Of a stretch of DNA of 64,000 bases, positions 40,501 to 52,500 are shown one piece after another. The translations under genes were made by a program, and so were the position numbers. The notes beneath the pieces were generated by a model. It did no database searches. It was not told where the DNA came from and was given only the letters and a program-made list of their open reading frames with translations. Within the stretch, counting starts at the first letter, position 1. Every line of letters starts with the position of its first letter. Source of the DNA: Larimichthys crocea (Eukaryota > Chordata > Actinopteri > Sciaenidae); contig NC_040033.1 of assembly GCF_000972845.2 (NCBI RefSeq), positions 1,788,344 through 1,852,343 of the forward strand. Direction: 5' to 3'.

Positions 40501-43500
40501 GTAAATACGACATTACATCAGGTCTCTGCGAGTGATGGTTGCCTCATCGCTAATGCTGCAGATTTATTCGATCGTGTACGAGCATCTCTCGTCTCATTTG
40601 GACCAAAAAGTGGAAACAAAACAACGAAGTGCACTCGATAAATGCAAAAAGAAACTTTCCTCGCGTCCATGTGCTCTGACAGCTGGAAGACGGACAGCAG
40701 AGTTATTAGATTTCAACTTACACTTGCCCACACTGCCTGTACATGTGTTTTGAGTGAGTTTCATTCTTCCTCTCAGCTGAGACCAAAGCAGAAATATTGA
40801 TGCTCAGTATGGATCGAAGCATTCAGCGGTGCTGTGGTGTGTTTCTGATGTATTCAACAGAATCTGGCAGTTGCCTTATCAAGCGGCCCCTCTCTGCAGC
40901 CTCCGATCGATCGCTTCCATCATGCCATCATTAAGTGGAGGATGACATAATTGCCTTTTGTAGCTGCAGCAGCGGTGCTGTAGTGGATGTAGTGGTGTGT
41001 GTGTGTGTGTGTGGGGAGTGAGCATGCCCTAATTCTGAACCGACTAATTAAATGGGCTTGTCGAGTGGGAGTGCGTCCCATCTCCGGTCCTTCAAAGAAG
41101 CAACACATTCCTCCCATTGACGAAAAAACACCAAAAAATCACTGACTCATATTATGTTTATTATTCACGGCTTCGGATCCGTGTGGATTTTCCAAGCTTT
41201 CATTGGCTTTTTCCCGCCGATCGCAGACCCGGCGTCCCTTTCATGTGTACAGTAGGCAGCCTCGTGAGGGAGCTCGCTCTGATCCGACCGCTCCCGCTCA
41301 GGATACTCGTTCATTAGAAGAAAGGCACCGCTCCTCCCAATTATTTCCATCAATTGGAGGTGTGGGGATATCTTCAGAAAGTTCAGAAAAAACGGAACAT
41401 GAAAGCGAAAACGCATACGGCCAACCTGCTCTAAAATGCACATCGTGAAGGAATCAGGCTACTAATCATTGTGCCCGGTCCATAAATTACAGGATGCGAG
41501 AGCAGCGTACGGTAGACGAAGAATTATATTATAGAGTATCGTACATGAAAGACAACAAAGCTGATTCCTTTTAAGTTAACAAATGGGTAAAATGAAAGGT
41601 CTGGCATAAATATACATTCATTTACTACACGTACATATATTTACCGGTGGATTACTGTAGATGTACTTGTGTCTCTTGTAGAAATGTGTCTTTATTACTA
41701 TCATCCATTCAATTGATTTTCAATGGACTAAATACCTTGTGATGTCCTTCAGCAGAATACCAGTCATGATATTATTTTATTTTCTGTTTCAGCTGCAAAA
41801 CCTTGACACACCTTTACAAAGTAAAAAAAAAAAAAAGTAGACACACTCCAAACTTGTTTTTTATTTTATTTCGTGCTAATCTGAAGCACAGATCTCTTCA
41901 TTACCTGGAGAAATAAAAGCAGAATGAACAGAGACAACTTTGATTGATTGTTTCATCGAGCGAGGCAGAGATCAGGAAATCAAAAAAAACATCTGAGGAT
42001 GTCATCGTGTCTTTTTGTTTCTGCAGAATCAAAGAACAAAAAGAGAAAACTTGCATAGTCTCTGCACAATTTAGCATTAATAACTGCAGTTATGTGACTA
42101 ATGAAGTCATAAAAAACCATTAAAACATGGAAAATAATGTATATACTGTTACTTTGTCCCCCGTTAAATCATGTGTAATGTTGGCACTAGTGCTGTTTTT
42201 GCCGCATCGCTTGCATTATTCAGGATGTGGCAGCAAAAGTTAAGTGAAAGGCTTTTTTTTGTCCAGGGCCTGATCTGTGCAGCAGCCCATGTGTGTCCAT
42301 CAAAAGTCTTGTTAGTGTCCTTGAACAAGACACTGAGCCCCTTCACACGCGCTCATTAGACGATGCTCTGAGAAAGATTGTCAGTTTAATGAATAAAATC
42401 CCAATCTGACCTGAAATTAAATGTGGCAGGATGCTCTCAATGGATATTAGTTTTCTCCAAAATCAACAGCCGGGCGTGCAGCTGCATACAAATGAGCACT
42501 TAAACGTTAAAAAACAAAAGCTGTGATTAGAGCAGAAAACTGAGAGTCACAGTGGAATTTTCTCTTTAATTCAAGACAAACCACAAAATGTTAAACGTCT
42601 CACATGTTTTCTTGTTTTTTTTTCTTCTCCAGCCTCTCGACTTCGAGAGGAAGCGGCAGTACAGCCTCCGCATCCAGGTGGAGAACAGCCACATCAACCC
42701 ACGCTTCGTGGTGCCCTTCAGGGACGAGGCCAGCGTCAAGATCATCGTGGAGGACGTGGACGAGCCGCCGGTGTTCGAGCGAGCCAGCTACGTCATGGAG
42801 GTCAAAGAAGACGCCGCTAGGAACACGGTCATCGGCTCCGTCAGCGCTTCCGATCCCGACGACAAGAACAGTCTCATCAGGTACTGAACCACGTCACGTC
42901 TCCATGACTAAAAGCTCCACTTACTCACACATTTAACCCCATCTGAGCACTTTTTAGGACTTGGCTTTAGGACCTAATTAAGTCTACTTTAATTATTTAA
43001 AAAACACATTATCATTATGTAAAAGTGCAATTGAAGTTTGTGCTGATTTAAATTTAAATCTATGAATGGAAACACCTGGAACAATCTAAAACAAAAAAAA
43101 AAACTGTGCATATATTATGGATTCGAAGATGGTCAGCAAAAATGTTCAGTAGGCGTAAAAGCATAATATATGTATGGTAAAGTTTTTGGGACTCGTTTTT
43201 GGAGCTTTAATTGTGGAGTTTTCTGTCTGGTTATGCAGACATAAAGCCAAACTTTATTATCTTAAATTCAGAATTTTAGGTCCAAGTAATCATTAATTCA
43301 AGAAAAGTCTGAGAAGTCAATCGCTAAACTTAATTAACTTGATCAAATCTGAAGTGCGCGGTTGGAAGACACCTAAATGAACTTACCAAACTTTTAACTG
43401 GACTCCAAGTTATGATCACATACGAGCTTTTGGACTTTAGACTTATGAACAGTACATAGATCCGCGATGTGATTTCTGAAGAGCCGTTGTGAAACTGCGT

Positions 43501-46500
43501 TGTCGCTCCACAGTCCTGCATCAGCCGCCTCCTGGCTAATCTAAGAATAGGCAAAGACGCGGAGTGTAGGTGGACCTGAGGCGGGCTGAATGAAGCCTGG
43601 TTGCTTATAGCCAGCTGTAGCAGCACCCACCTGCCAATCAGAGCGGCCACACTGTTAATTATGCATAACTTTAGGTCTTAATATAATGTGAACAGGTGAG
43701 TTGTATATAAATTCACCCTCAGTACAGTTGTCATGAACGGGGAAATTAGCTACAGAGACCAAAACAGTTTTTTGTACCAGGCTGTAAACATGTTTATTTC
43801 TTATTCTAACATGGGGACTTATGGAGACTGACTCACACATTGCTGCTTGAGTGACCTTTAAGTTAAGAACACTGAATATCTTATACAGTGGTTATACTTT
43901 TTGGTTTCATCCAGTAATTTTGCGATATAACTATTTTTTTGTGGATGTCCTTGAATCAGTTCAAGTTCTCTTGGACTCCCAACAGAACATGTGATCTGAT
44001 ACAACACTAGTACAACGTATTACTTTCTAATTTCAAGTAATATAGGAGCTCCCTTTAGGCGAAATATTAACTGAAAAGCTCTAAAGTGGATCGCTTCACC
44101 ATGAACATGAATACATTAAATACATAATCAGGCCTTGGTACTTTTATTGTGTTTGACATACCGAACGCTGAAATGCGACAAGAGTCCACTTACACAACTT
44201 AGTTCACGGAGACACGAAATTATGCAACTATTCTATTAAACGCGAGTAATGGCAGTGGGGGGGTGCGAGGCAGCTCCTTCCACTTCGTCTCAAAGACTTC
44301 TTTTCATTTTTATGATGCACTAAGGGAGTTGGCTCTCAAGGTTGAAGTTCCACCACTTTATTGCAGGTGTCAAATATGATATCATTCTCTTTTATCGCCC
44401 ATCATCAAGGAGGTAGCTACCCCGTGGCATTTAAAGCCAGCCGAGCTGGGGTGGAGAAGGAAGGAAGGAAGGAAGGGCCCGGGAAGCCCGTGGCATGAGG
44501 AAGTCACTGAGATCTTTATTAGCTCGCACCGCTCGCCACGCAACTCACTCGGACACGTGCACATTCAGGCACGGATGTACATACAGGCGTGCTTCTTGAA
44601 TGTTTCCCACAGTTTTCCTGACGTATGGGTCGCTCTGTCTTTAACGACTGCCAGCTCCTAAAAGTTTATTAGTCCTGGTTTTAATGAAGCGTTATAAGTG
44701 CCGCGACATTCCACATGCCGGATCCGGTCTTCGGGCTTTACCAAGGACGGACTTTGGGAACAAAAACTGGAAACTTTTTATATAGTTTGGAAAGAAAATT
44801 TGCCAATATTCGACAAAGAACGCTATAACAGCATTCATAGATAATTATAATGGTTTATAACGTGTTTTCTGATCACGAAACATCATAGATGTGACTTAGA
44901 GCTAGAACTTAAAGTATCTGGTGGAGGCTCTTCAATAAACTACAGGTCAGCTGATGGGGCTTATAAGACATTTAAATGTGTTACGGACTCGTGGGCTTAA
45001 TTCAAGGTTAAAATTCATTCTGGACCTTGAAAACGACCGTTTGACCTTGAGGAGCTTTCGATCTTTAATCGGCCGTTGATGTCGGTCAACGAGGTGTTGA
45101 TGAAGATCGTAGGATAGCTACTAAATTGACCATGAGGCGTATTTTTAGTTGTCTCTGCTACATGAAACCACTTTGAACAACATTCAGATGAATATGTGTG
45201 TTACTAGGACTGTTAGATGTTGAAGCAGCAATGTCTTTTTTTACTCTTTCATCCAAATATAGCTCAGGTCCGACCTGCAAATCCCCGAGTCAAACTGCAC
45301 GCCTGCTGACTCCTGTTCTCAAAGAATGTCATCTGAAAGTGCCGCGGCAAACCGGCGAGCCAGGTTGTGTTTAGCTTCTGTAGCGAGAGGAGAGAGGATA
45401 TATGTCCCAACCCGCTGATCACTAACATTTCTGTAACCCTCCACGTCCTTCTGCTTGGCCTCCCATCCAGCCAGCTGCCTGCCTGCCTGCTGAGTGCAGC
45501 ACTTTGGATGCCCGGTCAGGACGAGGCGCGCTGTTATCTCTCTGCCATTAATCAGGGGAAAGGGTTAGACCCAGCCAGCTGAATTATTGGGAATATTAGA
45601 AAAGCAATTAGTAAAGCTCACGGCCGACGCGGATTTAACGAGGTTAGAGTTACTGTCGCCGCGGCGAGGTGGTGGAGGAGAGGCAGGCGGAGATGAGGAG
45701 GGAGTGTTTAGATAGAGACACTAAAATGGTTGATGCAAGGGGGGGAGGGGCTGTGAGGCGACCATGGAGAGAGAGAGAGAAGAAGCCGGGTTCAGACTCT
45801 CCCCTCAGGGGTCTCCTCCTTCTTACGCCAGCCCTCCTAATGCCTGCTACTCCATTAATCACACTGATGTATCACAGGAGTCTGGGAAGCAGAGGAAAAC
45901 AACACGACTGGATAACCTGTTGGCTCGTGTGTGTGTGTGACTGCAAACACTTAAATAAATCCGTCAGACTGTGAGACATATATGTTAGCCTCGACCAAAT
46001 ACTCACCTGTAGCTTCTGATATTTCTGCTCCGAAATACTGTCGGAACGTTTGAAATCGCCGATTCGGTAAAATCAGATGGCTGAGAGCACTACTCTCTTT
46101 TTTATTCAATGGTCTTTCATGATTTCAGGTTGTAGAAAGTCCTCTTTACAAATATATGCTGTTTTGTATGAAGGGTTTGCAAAAATACTTCTGTACTGTA
46201 CATCCACTGTACGATGATTCAACCAGCTCTAACAACTGAAAGGGCAGAAAGAGACACCTCAGAGCAACAGTTAGACAGAAAAATATGAAATCAGCAGATT
46301 CAAACAGGAACATGACAAGATGGAATTAAAGTATTCTCCAAATGTGAGACCAGAAATAGTTCAGTCTAGATTTAGATCATACTTTGGACTGACAGATCAC
46401 AACTGCGTCTTTGTGGTTCAGTAATAATCTCGGGGTCGCTTACATATTCAATATCAAAAGGATATTTGGGGTAAAAAATGGTTGCAACAGTATTCTTCCG

Positions 46501-49500
46501 TAAATACCTCGGTATAAACTTCTGTATGATTTAAATGTCACACAAATACTGATAATCAATCCAATTAACACAGATATCAACAGTACAAGCTCGTTAAGTG
46601 GCTGCTGGCTTCTTGCTACACGTTAATTTAACATCAGCTTTGAAGGGATTGTTTGGTCTATGGGGGATTCATAAAGACAAATAGTTAACAAGTAATAAAC
46701 CCGTGGTAAACATCAGAGGCTTTCAGCACTCACACGTTAGAGCACGGAAGAGTTTTTCATAACTCTGTTGCTGAATAAGACATGAAAGTGTGAGAGCTGT
46801 ACTTAACATGAGTATTTTGTTTGATGTAGCTTCACACATGTACGGAAGGCCTAAGCGGTCAAGACATTCATAGATTTGATTTCCTTTGATTCATTTCATC
46901 TGTTTCTCGAGATGTCTTATCTCAAAATGTATCTGAGATAAGAGATATTTTACAAAGATCTTTTACAAGATAAATAATCAAATGCCGTGCGTGCTGATAT
47001 ACCAGGCTACTCTTTTGTTTTCCTAGATCTCGTATTAATTATGTTTTATCTCGAGAAAATAAAGTTTTGTTTCTCAAAATCTTCCATTAACTTGGATAAT
47101 ATTTGTTATTTCAAGATAACGACATCAACGACTCGAGATCTTGACAGAACAGATGAAATAACTCGCATCACAGAAAACAGAGGAAATAAAACGTATGAAT
47201 GCCGACAGCTCAGGTACCAGAAGCATACCCAAGTTTACGAGCGCATATTAAGTAATCTTCTATATCAAATATATATAAATGTTGTGTACTTGTTGGGACT
47301 TTAAGTATATGTCTATGCTAAAACGTGTATATTTTATTTGAAAGCCTACCAGAGTTTTCTCACTGTGGTTTTGCTCTTGTAACTTAATGATCTGAGTAAT
47401 TCTCCATCGTGTGACTAGGTTTAATATCTGAAGGATTTTAGTTTTAGAGATTTGGAGGAAGAAACTGAGAGCACGAACGTCACAGATGTTTAAGTTACCC
47501 TGCCCATCTAGTTCCTCTTGTCAGAGATACAGATTTTCTCTAAGGGCTGCTAATTACACGCTGAGCTGGAAGCCGGAGTCGAGATGAAACCATGTGTCCG
47601 GTCGTACCAACCTGATTAGCCTTTGCGTTCTCGCACACAAACGTCTCGTAATTGTTGGCGAATGTCGGAGCGTTGTCGTTGACGTCCAGCACCTGACATA
47701 ACCGGCACTCGGCTGATCTGTCGCGGGTTGTCTAGGAAACACAAAGGTGAGCACGGTGATTATTTTCATTAGTTAACATGCTGTACCGTGTGACGTGTGT
47801 CTGTCCTGTGTATTTAAACCAGGCACTGTGTTCCCATGCATGAGTAATATTGTTGGAAACAGTATGAAGATATTTATTATTTCTCCACAGGACACAGGTG
47901 ATACGGGACATGTCACAAGAAAATACATAATGAGATAAAATTAAGGTGTACATTTTCATGATAGTTTCTACTTGTACTTTCCTGTGAGTATGAAAACTGA
48001 AGCAAATTAATTTGACAAAAAACTGTAATGTTTACCCACAGAACACGGGAACTCCTACGGACTACGTCCCACCGAGACGGATGTGACCAGAAACCTGTGC
48101 TATTTGAGGTGAAGTGAGTATTTGTGTGGAGGCAGCGTGGTAGATTAGGAGAAGCGATATAAGGCTTCATTTCCCATCAGAAGGGACGTCTGCCAGCGAG
48201 ATAAAGTGGTGAGAATACTCTAAATATGAGCACACGCTTAGATTGATGATTTTCTTTTTTTTTTTAGGGGGCTAAAATACATTTTGTCACTGCCTCCATC
48301 TACCGCCAGTACAAAGTTAGCCTCTGTGCCGGTTCTCCAAACTTTAGCCATCCTCACACAAGGCCAAACTAACAAATAACCAAAAGAAGTTACTGTAAAA
48401 TCAACTCTCTTCCGGCAGTTCAATCCCCTTCAGCAGATTTTATTTAAGTCATCGAAACACGTTCAAAGGGAACCACCACGGTCACGAGATTTCAACATCA
48501 CCACTAATAAAGTTTCTATTTGCAATAATTCCTTGTACAGCTACAACATTAAAATATACAAACTGTTAATAACGACCAGGTTAACACTGCTAAACAACTC
48601 CTTATAAAGGTGTGTAACTGCCGTAACTCAAACATAAGTAAAATGAATTAGGTGGATGAGATCAATAATTCAAAACAAACTCAGAGCAGGCAGGAGTTGC
48701 ACATCTGAAAATTTCGCTTTCCACTCATTTGCTAAAATGTACTTGTAATAACAGGTTTTAACGCCTGCCTGTTTCAAATAAGGGCTCCTGTCCTCTCTGG
48801 AGTTGAATTAAGGCCAGGTTTTGAGAATTTTGTATTCGAGTGGCACTCAAGGGGTGGGAAACAAACACCAGCTATCAAGCCAACACTGGTGAACTGGCAC
48901 TGCCTGTCTAGTACTCTACAAAACCCCCTTTTTCTCACTTCACACAAGCACCAGGAGTTGGTATCAACTCCAAAAATCCAATTTGGGCCGACAGAATGAG
49001 AGGAAGTGGGTGAACGAAAAGTCTGCTTGCCATCCCGCTGCACTACTGAACTCCGTGGCGATGACGGAGATGTTGTGCGGCGTTCTTTCCCTGTCCAGCT
49101 CCCTGAGGATGAACACTGACCCGTTGCCTGCAGGATGTTGAACACTCTGTCCATGTCGTGCGTCGATCGATAGTGTACCATGCACGAACACACACACAGG
49201 GATCCTTCTAAAGTGTTCACTTAGGCTGTGTTAAAGTGTGTGTTTGTGTGCCCCGGGTGAGGATACAGAGTATAGTCCACATTCGCAGAGTTCTCATGTG
49301 AACCAGAGTGAAAATGGTCACATTTACTGGTGAGACTTGGTTAAATTGACATTCTGTGTCGTTAGAGAGCTCCAGCAGCCAGGAGCTACTCAAAAACAAG
49401 TCTGACTAAGCATGATGGACTGTTTGCACTCTGCCGCGCTTGCTTCTTTTCATTTTTGTATTCACACCACACAAGAAACATAAGAAAGATATGAAATTTT

Positions 49501-52500
49501 AGAGTCATTCAGGCGGTTGTGGCCTCAGAAGAAAGGCCAACTTTGTTGAAGGAAACAAAATAAAAGACTTACAAATTGCTTCTAAAAATCTTCAGACATT
49601 GCTAAAAGTTGTATAACTCGCAAAAAGAAATACATTTTTTTTTAAAAGCCCTGTTTGAAAGTGAAACTTCACACATGCTTCTAAAAACCTTTTACTGTGC
49701 CTTTATATACCAACATCCAAATTACACGCTGCTTTCGCTCTCGGATTGATGACTGGTCTTTTATGTCGGAGTTATTATGGCACAACCCTCGAATAAAAAT
49801 CCTGTTTTTCCTAAAAAAAAAAAAATGAACAGCTTGTTTTTATCAAACACCAGTTAATGCATTTCATGCTGCTTTCACACAGATTCCAAAGCACAAGTAT
49901 CAATGTCTTGAAGTGAGTCAGTGATGTATGATTTTACTTCTCTGATACACCACTCCTTTATTTCTATTTAAACCCATCAGGGTGTAGGACTGAGGATTCA
50001 GTGGCGTCTCTCGCTGGTTTCGCCCTTCCATCCTAACATGAAGGAGAAATTACCGACTAGGAAATCTACTTTCTCTACATTACAATTTAAAGGTTTGAAA
50101 TCACTGTATAATAATCGTTGGTAACACTTATGTGCGGCCCCGGTCTATAATGCAAATAAACATACTTATTATTGTATACTGCGCCTATGCAAGGTAGAAA
50201 AGTTTTTAAGCATTCATAAATATCAAATGCTTTATAACAACCGTCGCTAACACATTTGAATACCATTGTCTATAATGCTTATGAACACAGATGTGATATA
50301 ATTACATATCTATATTAAGAATCTTTTATAACAACCATCTAATGATGTTGAGTATGAAAATGTTTATAATACATTATAACATACGTAAAATTTGTTACAC
50401 TGTGCCTATAACAGATAATCGATAATGCATTTAACATACTTATTTGTAATTATGCGCCTATAGCAATGTAGAAAGTTTTAACGCACATTGAAATATTCAG
50501 TAATGCTTTGTTAATAAAGCTTATGAATAAATCTTCGTAACACATATGACACCAATTCTATAATGCATCTATGACACGCCTCTGATGTGATTACTGTGCT
50601 TACTAAATGTACATACAACATTAATAATGCTTTATACAACCATCTAATGAGGTTGATTGAGACAGTGCGTATAAACAGTATAAACATACGTCAACCGACT
50701 ATCGATAATGGCATTATATCATATGCGGTTTTTTACATGTTCATATAGCAAATGTAGAAAGTTTTGGTCAATCATAATGCTTATAACAATAAACAGATTG
50801 CGATGCAATGTCCTATAAATGCATTATAACATACTATAAATAGGATATACTGTGGATTAATATCAATGTCATAAGCAACTTATGTATTCATGATGCTTTA
50901 TAACACCGTCATATCCATTTCTAAGTATCGTAATGATTAATACTTCATTCATCGTCATGTCTTTGGGTGTGGATCATTGTCCCAACTTTAAAATTATTAA
51001 AGTTGGAAATTCAGTGTAACTGTTTGCATACGCATTAGAATCACGTTGTATAACCTGATGTTTTTTCCTCTTTCCTTCAACAAGGATGAATAACTAAATG
51101 CCTTACTTGTCAGTCGATGACCCACAGTGTTACATGACAGGGACGNNNNNNNNNNAATTAAAGTATTCTCCAAATGTGAGACCAGAAATAGTTCAGTCTA
51201 GATTTAGATCATACTTTGGACTGACATCGAAGGATATTTGGGGGAAAAAATGGTTGCAACAGTATTCTTCCCTGTCATGTAACACTGTGGGGTCATCGAC
51301 TGAAAGGAAGGCATTTAGTTATTCATCCTTGTTAAAAACATTGAAGGAAAGAGGAAAAAAACATCAGGTTATACAACAGTGATTATAATGCGTTATGCAA
51401 CAGTTACATTGAATTACAACTGTAATAATTAAAGTTGACAATGATCCACACCCAGATACATGCCCAAGAATGAAGTATTGATCATTACGATACTTTAGAA
51501 TGTGATATGACAGTTGTTATAAAACATCATGAATACATAAGTGCTTATGACATTGAGATAATCACAGTATATCCCATTATAGGTATGTTTATAATGCATT
51601 ATAGACATGGGCATCTCAATGTGTTTATTGGTATAAAGCATTATGAGTGCTCATAAATTTCTACATTGCTATAGGAACAGTGTACCGCATATGATTATAA
51701 TGCATTATAGATAGTCTGTTATAGGCACAGTGTAACAAATTGTAAATATGTTTATAATGTATTATAAGCATTGCCATCAATCAGCATCATTAGATGGTTG
51801 TTATAAAGCATTATTAATGTTGTTATTTATGAGTACGTATAGATATGTACATTTATGTATCACATCAGAGGCGTGTTCATAATGCATTATAGACATCGGT
51901 GTCATAATGTGTTATGGAGGTTGTTATAAAGCATTATGAATATTTATGAGTGCGTAAAACTTTCTACATTGCTATAGGCACAGTATTACAAATAAGTATG
52001 TCTATAATGCATTATAGATTATCTGTTATAGGCACAGTGTAACAAATTTTAAGTATGTTTATAATGTATTAGAAACATTATCAATCAACATCATTAGATG
52101 GTTGTTATAAAGCATTATTAATATAGATATGTACATTATATCACATCTGTGTTCATAATGCATTATAGACAATGGTATTATAATGTGTTAGGAAGGTTGT
52201 TATAAAGCATTATGAATATTTATGAATGCTTAAAACTTTCTACATTGCCATAGGCGCAGTATTTCAAATAATAAGTATGTTTATAATGCATTATAGACAG
52301 GGGCAGCACATAAAGTGTTACCAAAGATTAATATAGCAGGTGATTTCAAACCTTTAAATTGTAATATAGAGAAAAGTAGATTTCCTATGTACGGTAATTT
52401 CTCCTTCATGTTAGGATGGAGAGGGCGAAACCAGCGAGAGACGCCACTGAATCCTCCAGTCCTACACCCTGATGGTTTAAATAGAAATAAAGGAGTGGTG

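Larger units (their letters stand above)
38799..42632 (+). other. cdh6: cdh6 intron 5 (about 3.8 kb)
   Basis: No coding sequence. The second T-rich minisatellite fills 39398-40264. A (GT)n tract lies at 40995-41012 and a SINE-like fragment at 42270-42360. The remainder is AT-rich with nothing recognised. Confidence 0.8.
46501..51143 (-). repeat. Left arm of a 4.6-4.8 kb inverted repeat
   Basis: Reverse complement of 51269-56088. The outer end TAAATACCTCGGTATAAA pairs with 56071-56088; the inner end CATGACAGGGA pairs with 51269-51279. It is 4643 nt against 4820 nt in the right arm, a shortfall made largely of scattered one-base losses. It contains broken inverted copies of exons 8 and 7 and of the tandem array. 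Confidence 0.93.

Noticed and set aside
46501..51143. A functional antisense or second cadherin gene in the inverted arm
   Set aside because: Only two exon copies are present, both frameshifted, and exon 7's splice sites are damaged.
51098..51382. ORF running through the N gap
   Set aside because: It spans unknown bases and the palindrome centre; not a real gene.
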